Assembly (NCBI RefSeq): GCF_001999305.1
Contig: NZ_MLHQ01000001.1
Coordinates: 1-64,000 of the forward strand
DNA: 64,000 nucleotides
Source: Rodentibacter myodis
Lineage (GTDB): Bacteria > Pseudomonadota > Gammaproteobacteria > Enterobacterales > Pasteurellaceae
Direction: 5' to 3'
A program made the translations under genes and the position numbers. Below the pieces are notes generated by a model. The model saw nothing but the letters and a program-made list of their open reading frames with translations. It was not told the DNA's origin and did no database searches. Shown here piece by piece: positions 48,427 through 57,798 of the stretch; the stretch's first letter is position 1; each line of letters begins with the position of its first letter.

Positions 48427-48462
48427 AAATTCTCCGTAAAATTAACCGCACTTTTCGCCTAT

Positions 48463-49302
48463 TTAAGCCCCAATCGCCATACCCAATGTCATATGTAAAC
48501 CATAGAACAACACACGCCCAATGCCTTCAGCGAGTAATGTGAAAATCACGGCAAGACCAAGCAATCCCACATTTTTGGTGCGAAAAAGGATAAATGCGGC
48601 AATCGCCAATAAACAGAGGCGAATGGCGGTCATCACGGCATAGTCCGGTACGAGTGCGGCGGCGTTTTGAATAGCACTATGAATATTGTGCAAGCCGAAT
48701 GCCTGATACACCGCAAGGATTGCGACACACAGCAATGCGAGGGTGAATAAAGTCGGCACGAAAGAGAGTGAATATTCACGTTGTTTGTTTGGGATTAGCA
48801 AGGCATAGGCTAAGGATAATCCCCCCAATACAACGGTGAGATAAAACGACCAAGAGGTGAAAGCGGTATTCCAAGTGGGAACGCTTTCAAGGTGATAAAC
48901 CTGATCCATCACATACATAAATACAATGCCGAAAAGTGCGGTCAATATTCGCCACAAATTGCCAAGTGTGGCAGGCATTTTTCCCATTATGGCGATGAGC
49001 CAATAGAAGCCTGCAAGGGCGAAGAAAATTGCACCGGTGGCAATCTCGTTACTGATCATTGATTCACCAATCCGATTAAGGGCGTTAAATGCACGCATTG
49101 GCGAACCTAAGTGCATTGCCGAGGCGATAAAGCCCAAGCCCAAAAATGCTAAAATCACAAACATTGCTTTATGGATATAATTTCGGCTTTTTTCATTTGT
49201 CGTACCGGCTAATACCAGTGAAAAAACAAGCCACGAGCCAACCGCACTTTGTGCCAATACGGTAAAAAAGACTAATGGAAGTTCGTGTAATCCTGCGTTC
49301 AT
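48463..49302 (-). CDS. dmsC: DMSO-reductase-type membrane anchor subunit DmsC
   Basis: 279 residues, about eight membrane helices. It takes electrons from menaquinol and passes them to DmsB. Start MNAGLHELPLVFFTVLAQSA(VGSWL) is typical of DmsC. Starts 1 bp after the dmsB stop, so the genes are coupled. One USS inside, one just after the stop. Confidence 0.9.
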   Translation of the reverse strand: MNAGLHELPLVFFTVLAQSAVGSWLVFSLVLAGTTNEKSRNYIHKAMFVILAFLGLGFIASAMHLGSPMRAFNALNRIGESMISNEIATGAIFFALAGFYWLIAIMGKMPATLGNLWRILTALFGIVFMYVMDQVYHLESVPTWNTAFTSWSFYLTVVLGGLSLAYALLIPNKQREYSLSFVPTLFTLALLCVAILAVYQAFGLHNIHSAIQNAAALVPDYAVMTAIRLCLLAIAAFILFRTKNVGLLGLAVIFTLLAEGIGRVLFYGLHMTLGMAIGA

Positions 49303-49303
49303 T

Positions 49304-49921
49304 TTATACCTCTCTTGGATTGCCTAAAAAGCCGTCTATATCACCGCTTGGACGGGCATTTTTGTTGGGTTTTACGACTAAATTCGGTTGTGTAATCTCC
49401 GCTGGGGGGAGTGGTGCAATGGAAGCCTGTTCGCCATATTTGGCACGGAGTTCATCAATCGGAGCAAAATCTAACGCACGCAACGGACAAGCCTCCACAC
49501 AAATCGGTTTTTGCCCTGCTTTCACACGGGAATAACAGCCATCACATTTTGTCATATGCCCTTTTTGTGCATCATATTGCGGTGCGTCATAAGGGCAAGC
49601 CATATGGCAATAGCGGCAACCGATACAAATTTCTTCATTGACGATGACAAAACCGTCTTCGTTTTTGTGCATTGCACCGGTTGGGCAAACCTTAGTACAA
49701 GCAGGATCGGCACAATGATTGCAGGAAATCGACATATAATAGGCGAATACATCTTGGTGCCAACAGCCGTCCGGTTGTTGTGTCCAGTTGCCGCCTGTAT
49801 ATTCATAAATGCGGCGGAAATTCACCTCTGTGCCTAAATCTTTATAATCTTTACAGGCTAATTCACAAGTTTTGCAGCCTGTACAGCGTTCAGAATCAAA
49901 ATAAAAACCATACTGTTCCAT
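49304..49921 (-). CDS. dmsB: DMSO-reductase-type iron-sulfur subunit DmsB
   Basis: 205 residues with four 4Fe-4S sites: CTGCKTCELACKDY, CNHCADPACTKVCPTGAMH, CIGCRYCHMACPYDAP and CDGCYSRVKAGQKPICVEAC. It wires DmsC to DmsA on the outer side of the inner membrane. 10 bp after dmsA. Confidence 0.94.
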   Translation of the reverse strand: MEQYGFYFDSERCTGCKTCELACKDYKDLGTEVNFRRIYEYTGGNWTQQPDGCWHQDVFAYYMSISCNHCADPACTKVCPTGAMHKNEDGFVIVNEEICIGCRYCHMACPYDAPQYDAQKGHMTKCDGCYSRVKAGQKPICVEACPLRALDFAPIDELRAKYGEQASIAPLPPAEITQPNLVVKPNKNARPSGDIDGFLGNPREV

Positions 49922-49931
49922 AATGCTTTCC

Positions 49932-52352
49932 TTACAAGCGTTCCACTTGAACTAAATTAGAATGTTGCGGATTCCCTTTTGCCAACGGTGAAGGGCGTTG
50001 GGTCGTTAATACGTTGATACAACCGGAATGATCAATGCGATCTTTATCCGGTGCATACCACGCCCCTTCGCTTAATGCCACTACGCCCGGCATAATACGA
50101 GGGGTAACCTTCACATTAATACGCACTTCCCCTCGATCGTTAAAGATACGAATCATCTCGCCATTTTTAATGCCACGCGGTTGGGCATCAATCGGGTTCA
50201 TCCACACTTCTTGCGGATTTGCCGCTTTTAACACATCCACATTGCCATAGGTGGAGTGGGTACGGGCTTTGTAGTGGAAACCGCTTAGTTGGAGCGGATA
50301 TTTTTCCATTAATGGATCGCCATAATGCTCGAAACTTTGGGCGTGAATCGGCAGTGGATGAATAACTTCATCTTCCGCCAATTTCCACGTTTTGGCGATT
50401 TCCGCCAAACGGGAAGAATAAATTTCAATTTTGCCTGATGGGGTTTGAAGAGGATTTTTTTCAGGATCTTCACGAAAATCTTTGTACGCCACATAAAAAC
50501 CGTTCGGATCGACTTTTTTGAAAATGCCTTGTTGTCTAAATTCATCAAAGGTCGGCAATTCCGGCAGTTGTTCACGAGATTGTTCATAAATATGGCGTAG
50601 CCATTGTTCTTGCGTACGGCCTTCGGTGAATTTCTCTTTCACGCCCATTTTTTCGGCTAAATCGCTCAACATATCATAGATATTGCGACATTCAAAAGAC
50701 GGCTTAATCACTTGGTCGGCGAAAATCACGTAGTTCATATTTGCCACATAGGCATCAAGGGCGAAGTCCATTTGCTCGGAAGCGGTGCAATCGGGCAGCA
50801 GAATATCACTATATTTTGCGGTGGAGGTCATATGATTATCAATGGTGATGATCATTTCGCATTGGCTTTCGTCTTGCAAAATTTCGTGGGTGCGATTGAT
50901 TTGTGCGTGTTGATTAATCAAGCAATTGCTCGCATAGTTCCAGATCACTTTAATCGGGGAGGAAAGTTTATCCACACCACGGATACCATCGGTCAGTGCG
51001 GTCATTTCCGAGCCGCGAATAATGGCATCTGTCCACATAAACATCGGAATACTGGCTTGCACCGGATTTTCTAGGGTTGGCATACGCACAAAAGGAATGC
51101 TGTATGCACTTTCACGCGCGCCGGTATTACCGCCGTGAATACCTACGTTACCGGTCAAAATTGGCAACATTGCAATCGCGCGGGAAATGAGTTCGCCATT
51201 ACTTCGGCGTTGCGGCCCCCAACCCTGCGCAATAAATGCCGGTTTTGTGCTGCCGATTTCTCGTGCGAGTTTAATAATACGATCAGCCGGAATACCGGTA
51301 ATTTTTGCCGCCCATTCCGGCGTTTTGGCAATGCCGTCTTCTCCCATTCCTAAAATATAGGCTTTGTAATGACCATTTTTGGGGGCATCTTTTGGCAAGG
51401 TTTTTTCATCATAGCCGACACAATATTTATCAAGGAAAGGTTGATCCACCAGATTCTCGCTAATCATCACATAAGCTAATGCGGAAACCAACGCCGCGTC
51501 CGTACCGGGACGAATCGGAATCCATTCATCTTCACGCCCTGCCGCCGTATCGTTATAACGAGGGTCGATAATGATCATTTTCGCATTAGAACGTGCTTTG
51601 GCTTGCTCAATACAATAGGTTAAACCGCCACCACTCATACGGGTTTCTGCCGGATTATTGCCGAACAGTACGATGAGTTTGGTGTTTTCAATATCTGCCA
51701 TACCATTCCCCATCGCCCAACCACCACCATAGGTGTAGTCCAACCCAACGGCAATTTGTGCGGTACTGTAATCCCCGTAGTGATTCAAATAGCCGCCAAT
51801 GCAATTCATAAAACGGGCAACCATTGTGGAGGCAGGCGGCCAAGATTTGGTCATTGTGCCGCCAAGCGTGCCGGTGCCATAGTTTAAATAAATCGATTCA
51901 TTGCCATATTTTTCGATATTTCGTTTTAAGGCTCTCGCAATTTCCGTTAAGGCTTCATCCCAACTAATCCGTTTAAATTTTCCTTCACCACGTTTTCCTA
52001 CCCGTTTCATTGGGTATTTTAAGCGGTCGGGATTATACACACGGCGGCGCATTGAACGCCCACGTAAACAGGCACGCACTTGATGATCGAGATTATAGGT
52101 TTCTGTGCCGGTATTATCCGTTTCAACATAGGTAATGCGGTTATCTTTCACGTGCATACGCAAAGGGCAACGACTGCCGCAGTTTACCGTACAGGCACTC
52201 CATACGATTTTTTCTTCGCCATCTTTGGGCGTTGTTGATGTTTCTGCCGCCACGGCACTAAACGGCAAACTGAGATTGGATACGGCAACTGCAGCCCCTA
52301 CCGATGATGCCTTAATAAAATTTCGGCGGCTAATTTGATTGGCATTACTCAT
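49932..52352 (-). CDS. dmsA: DMSO/TMAO-type molybdo-reductase catalytic subunit DmsA
   Basis: 806 residues. Twin-arginine leader with SRRNFIKASSVGAAVAV, so it is exported folded. Iron-sulfur ligands CTVNCGSRCPLRMHV and ACLRGR (about residue 92), then the molybdopterin oxidoreductase domain (YLNYGTGTLGG; VLFGNNPAETRMSGGGLTY) and the dinucleotide-binding domain at the C-terminus. Reduces DMSO and related N- or S-oxides anaerobically. Substrate range cannot be judged; an YnfE-type selectivity is possible. Needs the MGD made by MobA (26.3 kb). First gene of the operon; regulation sites lie upstream. Confidence 0.93.
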   Translation of the reverse strand: MSNANQISRRNFIKASSVGAAVAVSNLSLPFSAVAAETSTTPKDGEEKIVWSACTVNCGSRCPLRMHVKDNRITYVETDNTGTETYNLDHQVRACLRGRSMRRRVYNPDRLKYPMKRVGKRGEGKFKRISWDEALTEIARALKRNIEKYGNESIYLNYGTGTLGGTMTKSWPPASTMVARFMNCIGGYLNHYGDYSTAQIAVGLDYTYGGGWAMGNGMADIENTKLIVLFGNNPAETRMSGGGLTYCIEQAKARSNAKMIIIDPRYNDTAAGREDEWIPIRPGTDAALVSALAYVMISENLVDQPFLDKYCVGYDEKTLPKDAPKNGHYKAYILGMGEDGIAKTPEWAAKITGIPADRIIKLAREIGSTKPAFIAQGWGPQRRSNGELISRAIAMLPILTGNVGIHGGNTGARESAYSIPFVRMPTLENPVQASIPMFMWTDAIIRGSEMTALTDGIRGVDKLSSPIKVIWNYASNCLINQHAQINRTHEILQDESQCEMIITIDNHMTSTAKYSDILLPDCTASEQMDFALDAYVANMNYVIFADQVIKPSFECRNIYDMLSDLAEKMGVKEKFTEGRTQEQWLRHIYEQSREQLPELPTFDEFRQQGIFKKVDPNGFYVAYKDFREDPEKNPLQTPSGKIEIYSSRLAEIAKTWKLAEDEVIHPLPIHAQSFEHYGDPLMEKYPLQLSGFHYKARTHSTYGNVDVLKAANPQEVWMNPIDAQPRGIKNGEMIRIFNDRGEVRINVKVTPRIMPGVVALSEGAWYAPDKDRIDHSGCINVLTTQRPSPLAKGNPQHSNLVQVERL

Positions 52353-52426
52353 AATATCCTTCCCCCACTGTGCTGCTGAGTAATCATTAAAGAGGTTTGA
52401 TTAAAACATTTTTGGGAAAAGGAAAG

Positions 52427-52442
52427 TTTGAGCTGGATCACA
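52427..52442 (-). promoter_or_regulatory. Candidate CRP site upstream of dmsA
   Basis: TTTGA-GCTGGA-TCACA, one change from TGTGA-N6-TCACA, about 75 bp before the dmsA start. Confidence 0.45.
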
Positions 52443-52477
52443 TAATAAAAAAGAGGGAGATAAAACCAAGTCAAAAG

Positions 52478-52491
52478 ATGATTAAAATCAA
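52478..52491 (-). promoter_or_regulatory. Candidate FNR site upstream of dmsA
   Basis: ATGAT-TAAA-ATCAA matches TTGAT-N4-ATCAA with one change, about 130 bp before the start. Anaerobic activation by FNR is established for dms operons. Confidence 0.55.
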
Positions 52492-52501
52492 AGTGATATA
52501 A

Positions 52502-52516
52502 TGAGAATTGTTCTCA
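52502..52516 (-). promoter_or_regulatory. Fur-box-like palindrome upstream of dmsA
   Basis: TGAGAAT-T-GTTCTCA is a near-perfect palindrome similar to the 7-1-7 Fur motif (TGATAAT-N-ATTATCA). A link of the iron-rich enzyme to iron status is inferred. Confidence 0.4.
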
Positions 52517-52572
52517 AAAATATACCAATTAGAAATGAAGAAGGGGAAATTGGTTGGAATTTAAATTTAAAA

Positions 52573-52610
52573 AAGTGCAGTTGAAAATATCAAGAATTTT
52601 AACCGCACTT
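52573..52610 (-). terminator. Degenerate uptake-signal pair, possible terminator
   Basis: AAGTGCAGT (one mismatch to the USS) at 52573 and ACCGCACTT at 52602 can pair. It lies after the fossil propeller fragment and before the dms promoter, so it may end leftward transcripts of the island. Confidence 0.5.
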
Positions 52611-52612
52611 TA

Positions 52613-52747
52613 TCACGAATATTCCACCCAGATTTTTCCTGCTTCATTTTATCTGGGTAATAGTAATAAACATTAATATCTCCGTGATGAGTTTATTCGG
52701 TAACAAAAATATGAAATTTCAGGGCAGAACCAACACTATTTAATTCT
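52613..52747 (-). pseudogene. Fossil second copy of the 3' end of the beta-propeller gene
   Basis: The minus strand reads NSVGSALKFHIFVTE, stop, THHGDINVYYYPDKMKQEK, and after a shift IWVEYS and stop. It lines up with the C-terminus of the propeller protein at 54782 (NSIASAPKAHILVTGQ, then AHHGGINVYRYHPDKMELEK and IWVAY). It has an in-frame stop and a frameshift and overlaps the last codons of the 640-residue gene. So a second propeller gene once stood here. Confidence 0.75.
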
Positions 52748-54662
52748 TTATAAAGTTATTACGATATCCATCCCTTGAATTTACAGACAAAATATAATAT
52801 GGCTGTTTCTGAATATCACGGCATGAATATGCGTTTTCAGTATTTTTTAAAATTAGTGGATAGTGCTTACGAGTAGATAGTGAAACTTCCACATCATTAT
52901 CTGTGAAATTTTTTAAAATCAATGTAAGTGAGGGATTTTCATATTTGCATTTCCCTAAAGTTACTCCCTCCATCGGTGCTATTTCTTTAATTTCTCCTAG
53001 TAAAGCAATTATTTCATTTTTTGTATTAACCACAGCTTGCTCTAAATAAAACTGACTGTTAGCTATATTCAAAATCGGATAAGGTTCTATCAAGTCAAGT
53101 TCTAGATATTCTGATTTGAACTGCGATTTTTTTACGCTTTTTATTTCATCAAAATCTACTATCTCAGAATATTGTTCATTAGGATAAAAATAAGCTAACT
53201 TACCTTTATTAATTTTTACGGGATGATTTTTAATTAGTAATATCCCGTCATCAATATTACATCGTATTAATGTAAAATTCTCATATGCTAAAGAGTTATC
53301 CAATGGTTTATCATGATGCCAAAAAGTAGCTTTTTGACGACAGATGAAATTTCCCAGTTTTATTGAAGAATCATTTGTAAGCTCAACCCTTACTTCTTTC
53401 CTTCCATACATTGATTCAATATTAAATCCTTTGATATTTAATTTATCCCAAAAGAATGAATGTTCATTAGAATCTGTCCACAAGGAATACAAACGAGGAT
53501 ATTTATCGTTCCAGTTTACATTTATATTATTATCTAAATGAGAAAAATTTTTTAGTAATAATTCTTTTTTATTAGACAACTCTTCAAATATATTTGGATG
53601 GTAATCTAATGTAACTTTGATTAGCGTTGGACAATTAGGAGATTGGCTATTGTCCACTAAGTCATTAGTAAGCAAAGTAGGTTTTTCATCTTGTAGGTTT
53701 GTTAAAATCATTGTAGATGAGTTAGATTTAATGAAACATTGTTTCAGCTTCATATTATCCAAACCGGTCTGATGCTCAGCACTAACAACCAAAGCGATTG
53801 GGTTCGCAGATATGTCAAATAGCACGCCAATATCATCATCGTTAGCGACCCACTCTTTTTCAATTCTGACCTGTCCTTCCAAACGCACAAACCAATATTC
53901 ATTTAGGCCTAATTGTGAGGCTGCCTGTTTGACTGATTCTCGCCAAGCCCCATAGCTTTTTTCTATGCCATCGCTATAATACAATATTGCATTGTTCAGT
54001 TGGATTTTCTGTTTATGTAAACTTAGGGCTAATTCCCTTACATTGCAATGAGAAAATTGGAAGGATTCAGGCTTAAAATAATATTCTTCGCCTTCTTCGT
54101 CTTTTTTTGATTTTTTCGAGGAAAAATATAATTCCATACCACATTGCATTCCCTTTGGAAGTTCTTTTGGTTGAGTCAGACTGACTGCTTTAACTTCTTC
54201 AGTGCTGTAACGGGAATCTAATGAAGTCAACTCGAAATTTCCCCATTTAAAAGTAGGTTGTTTTCCTTTTTCATCTTTTAAATTATCGGTTGAAGCATAA
54301 AATCTATCATAATCAGCCCAGATCTCTGTATTGTTTGGCACATTTTGTAATACCTCAAGAAATATACTTGTGGATTCTTTTATCCTTTTCCGATAGATTG
54401 TTTCATCGATATAATTTCTCAAGGCAAAATAACCAAAAAAAATAGCAAAAGAAGCTATAAATAGAAGAAATTTTATTGGTCCTTTTATTTTATGTTTAGA
54501 TAATCTTAATGTAATAAAATGTAAAACAGAATAAATGAATAAAATAATGAAATAATATAGGATAAGATATGATGAAACAATCATATCTGTAGAGCCTGAA
54601 TGTAAGGAGATAAAAAAGTAAATAAGTAAAATAATAAATATGGTAATAAAGTTAGTTCTCAT
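52740..54662 (-). CDS. Large membrane protein of unknown function in a T6SS-like effector island
   Basis: 640 residues; family not recognised. Three membrane helices at the N-terminus (about 5-19, 28-50, 62-82) with basic KHKIKG between helices 2 and 3, so the remaining ~550 residues should be periplasmic. Two stretches of that domain look alike (about 200-245, FQFSHCNVREL...ILYYSD, and about 465-510, FTLIRCNIDDG...LAYFYPN), suggesting an internal repeat. Very AT-rich and no USS. It follows the lipase and propeller fragments on the same strand and its end merges into the fossil propeller copy. Candidate immunity or accessory protein by context only. Confidence 0.7.
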   Translation of the reverse strand: MRTNFITIFIILLIYFFISLHSGSTDMIVSSYLILYYFIILFIYSVLHFITLRLSKHKIKGPIKFLLFIASFAIFFGYFALRNYIDETIYRKRIKESTSIFLEVLQNVPNNTEIWADYDRFYASTDNLKDEKGKQPTFKWGNFELTSLDSRYSTEEVKAVSLTQPKELPKGMQCGMELYFSSKKSKKDEEGEEYYFKPESFQFSHCNVRELALSLHKQKIQLNNAILYYSDGIEKSYGAWRESVKQAASQLGLNEYWFVRLEGQVRIEKEWVANDDDIGVLFDISANPIALVVSAEHQTGLDNMKLKQCFIKSNSSTMILTNLQDEKPTLLTNDLVDNSQSPNCPTLIKVTLDYHPNIFEELSNKKELLLKNFSHLDNNINVNWNDKYPRLYSLWTDSNEHSFFWDKLNIKGFNIESMYGRKEVRVELTNDSSIKLGNFICRQKATFWHHDKPLDNSLAYENFTLIRCNIDDGILLIKNHPVKINKGKLAYFYPNEQYSEIVDFDEIKSVKKSQFKSEYLELDLIEPYPILNIANSQFYLEQAVVNTKNEIIALLGEIKEIAPMEGVTLGKCKYENPSLTLILKNFTDNDVEVSLSTRKHYPLILKNTENAYSCRDIQKQPYYILSVNSRDGYRNNFIKN

Positions 54663-54766
54663 GTTTTTACCTGTTATAAATAAAATATAGCTTTTCCTAA
54701 AATTTAGGAAAATATTTGTGTATTAAATTAAAATGATATTCTGAATAAAAAATCAGTAAAAAATCA

Positions 54767-54775
54767 ACCGCACTT
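54767..54775 (-). repeat. Single uptake signal sequence
   Basis: ACCGCACTT, with TTTTT after it, at the 3' edge of the propeller gene; the only perfect USS I saw within the island. Confidence 0.6.
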
Positions 54776-54781
54776 TTTAGA

Positions 54782-55489
54782 CTAATACGCCACCCAGATT
54801 TTTTCTAACTCCATTTTATCGGGGTGATAGCGGTAAACATTAATGCCGCCGTGATGAGCCTGCCCGGTAACGAGGATATGGGCTTTGGGGGCAGAGGCTA
54901 TGCTATTTGATTTTTCATAAGCGTCTGTTGAAATTGCGGGAGTGTCACCAATTTCCACAAAGGCTTTTATCCAGGGATCACCCACGGTAAAAAGCGGGCT
55001 ATGTTTTTCCCCTTTACCATCTCTTGGTGGCGCCATTCTTAATTCAATAAATTCCGTATCTGTCACAAAGGCATAAGTCACCGGATTATTTAAGTCGATC
55101 TCTACGCCAGGGACTCGTAGAAGTTGACTATCATCATATCCTTCAGGATTTCCAATTCCTCGATCAGGGTCAGCCAGTCTTAATCGATTTGTTAAATTTG
55201 TGGTTTCCCACATATAGTGACGTATATTTTCTCCGCCACTGACAATCCATTTTCCATCAGGGCTGAATAAAGCATCAGAGCGTCCGCCAAATCCCCAAAG
55301 ACGTGCTACCGGTTTTAAGGTTTTTCTGTCCCATAAAGTTACACCATCATAGCTACTTTTTTTATAAACACTGGGCTGTACGGGATCAGCTGTTGGATTT
55401 AATTGAACCACTCCGGCATTTTCTGGTGTGCCACCATTTGAAGCCGTTAAAAAATATTTATCAGACAAGTCGAAATTATAATGAATCAA
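54782..55489 (-). pseudogene. C-terminal part of a frameshifted WD40-like beta-propeller protein
   Basis: 235 codons from a TTG at 55489, overlapping the upstream piece by 4 bp. WD40/propeller-like blades are visible, such as YDGVTLWDRKTLKPVARLWG and ALFSPDGKWIVSGGENIRHY. The same frame stays open upstream of the TTG (AQREYGADLHQYTDLIHYNF), and no ribosome site is present, so this is the continuation of the upstream frame after a lost base near 55531-55545. Together about 395 residues. By context a candidate immunity protein, exported and membrane-anchored. Confidence 0.65.
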
Positions 55490-55968
55490 ATCGGTATATT
55501 GGTGTAAATCGGCACCATATTCTCGCTGTGCCCTTTAAAAATTTTGCCGGTTTGGTTGGCACTGGCATAAAAAGTTCTGTCGGCACTCATAATGTGCCTT
55601 GTTAAATCAAAATGTTTAAAACTTTCCAGCTCTTTTCCGTTCACATTTTGAATATGCACGACATTATCCAATCCCTGCCACATAAAATCATGACTGTCGG
55701 GAATAAAATAAGCACTATCTGTATTCACATCCTCAGCGATAACTTTTTTTTCCTTTTTGTCGATATTCCATAAAACCAGCTTAGTCTTATCTTTCTTTTT
55801 ATCATTTTTCCAACGATGAGCGCTAATGACATATTTCCCATCACTGGAGATGCCTAATGTTTGAACTTCTCCAGTCTCTGAAATTAAATCTTGCCAGTTA
55901 GTAAACACATAAAATATTGCATAGCAAATTAATGCAAATACGCCCGTAATAAAGAGTTTCTTCTTCAT
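55486..55968 (-). pseudogene. N-terminal part of the frameshifted beta-propeller protein, with membrane anchor
   Basis: 160 codons. N-terminal MKKKLFITGVFALICYAIFY is an uncleaved anchor or signal placing the rest in the periplasm. A first blade reads VQTLGISSDGKYVISAHRW...KLVLWNID. The frame breaks in the TTTTTAAAGGG run after KIFKG (residue ~145): restoring one base joins it to the downstream frame. Just 2 bp downstream of the lipase gene stop, so it belongs to the same operon. Confidence 0.65.
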
Positions 55969-55970
55969 GG

Positions 55971-57302
55971 TTAATACCGCCCAAATTTTGAATATAGTTT
56001 TATTTTTTTATCCATAATTTCCCGCTTATAGCTATATTTATAAATCAACGGGAAAACCTGATGAATATCAATTGGTTGATATTCCCATTCGCGCATAGCC
56101 GAGTGGGAAATAAAGTAGTAAAAATTTTCACCTCTTCGAATTTCAAACTGCCCGAAGAATTCGAGTTTTTCTATCGGAAGATCAGCGATAAATTTATCAT
56201 GCCAACGTTTCGCTTCTTTTTCAGAGACGGGGTTCCCCCATTTATCCTGCCCCTCAGTCGTTCGTCTGTTCCCACAATGCCCTAAAGCGCCTCTCACTTC
56301 CGAGCCCTTGCCGTTCCAATTCGACAGCATATTGTCCGTCAGTACCTCAATAATATGTTCTAACACTTCTTCCGGAAATCGTCTGAAATGGCTCCAAGGC
56401 TTAAGATAGTTCAGTTCGGCAATACCACCTTGCACAGCAACCTGCTTGGCTTCTTGCTCTAGTAATTTCCGAATCGCTTGTCGATAATAAGCTCGTGACA
56501 TCACCGATTTACGCTCGGTTTTTCTAAATCCATAATCTGTCGAGTAAGGTGGGCTAATGGGATGAAAACTCTCTCTAAATTCTTCAATCTCTGTTCCTTG
56601 GTAATAATCTCTAAATGCCCATTTAGCTCCACCTATCGCCCAATATTTTTTGGGATAAGCACCACCTAGCAATCCTAAGAACTCATCATCTCGCCAGCTA
56701 TCATCACCATCAAGCACCCCATCTTCTTGTGAATATAACACGGTGATATGTTTCGGCACTTTATGGGCATAAGGAAAAATTTCCATTGCTACCGGATTAT
56801 AGGCCTTTTTGGCTTCGTAATTATCCAGATTTGTTATCGCATTATCTGCCACCGCTGCTTCCCACATAATCAGATTATCGATTTTATCATCGTATTTTCC
56901 GTCAAAATCCCCCAAGATATTCATTGCCGAAAGCGCAACCCTCGCCCCTAAAGAATGGGTAATAATGTTGATTCGTATATTTTCATCTATCAACTGTTTC
57001 AATACGCCGGCTAACTTTCTGCCCGATTCATTGGCGTACATTTCCGCACGGAAGAAATTTATATCCGGATCAACACTGCCCGACCACGTTACTCCCACAA
57101 TACGACTGTACTTGTCCCATAAGTCAAAGTCACTTAATTCATCTTTACCCGCTGCCGCAAGATTTAAGTAATATTCCACATTGGGTAGCCAAGCCAGAGC
57201 TTTGAAACCATTGTAGGTGTCTTCCAGTTTGTCATAACGTTTAGCTAATTCCTGTTTGGCATAAATAGACCGATTACCAAACTTTTTTGGGATATTTTGC
57301 AT
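55971..57302 (-). pseudogene. C-terminal catalytic part of a lipase-like (alpha/beta-hydrolase) T6SS effector
   Basis: 443 codons from an ATG with no ribosome site. The nucleophile elbow is IITHSLGARVAL (Ser117 here), a THSLG form of GxSxG seen in lipases; an aspartate and histidine for the triad would come later (for example HSAMREWEYQ near the end). The upstream piece already ends in the strand-HGYS oxyanion region of the same fold, and an A6 run at 57283-57288 separates the frames: with one A fewer the two join as ...YAKYPKKFGNRSIY.... Tle-type phospholipase is inferred from fold plus the DUF4123 neighbour. Confidence 0.7.
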
Positions 57303-57798
57303 AAGGTCTGCCGTCTTTAATCTCTATTTCTTCCCCTCTGCTTTGTGAAATCACAGCCGAAAGTTGGTTTATCAATTTTTCGTGCTGGTGTAAGAAAGGA
57401 CGTTGAATATTCTCGGGGTTCAAAGAATATGGATATGATATTTGCTCGCCTAACTCTTCATCACTGGCAAAGCGCCCCATATGACCGAGTGGTACACTAT
57501 AACCGTGAATAAATAAGGTTGCGCAACCTCCATCATCTTTTATTTGTAGGATTTGTTCTTCGTTTAGATAAATGGTTTCATTCTGTCTCAATCGTAAATT
57601 CACTAAAATCGGTGGCGGTAAATAGACCGCTTCCACCTCGTTTTCCGTAAAACTTACCTGTACTTTTAAGGGATTGGCGAGTTGTTTGAGGGGTTCTTTC
57701 GATTTAATAAAATCCGTATCTGACATTTTATTCCGTACTTTCACCAATACTCGTCCATCCGAAGCCTTAAATGGCGTATGTTCCGTTTCTTCTGTCAA
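57274..57798 (-). pseudogene. Middle part of the frameshifted lipase-like effector
   Basis: 174 codons from a TTG at 57798 without ribosome site. It contains the start of the alpha/beta-hydrolase fold, ATLFIHGYSVPLGHMGRFAS, and stops soon after the A6 run. It overlaps the preceding 110-codon frame by 32 bp, and one base less in the TTT at 57797-57799 would make them continuous. So the 58099-55971 stretch reads as one ~708-residue gene carrying two single-base insertions. Confidence 0.6.

Noticed and set aside
57270-57310. Programmed -1 frameshift at the A6 run of the lipase gene
   Set aside because: A -1 slip would enter the third frame; reaching the catalytic frame needs +1 or loss of one base, so a mutation or transcript slippage is more likely.
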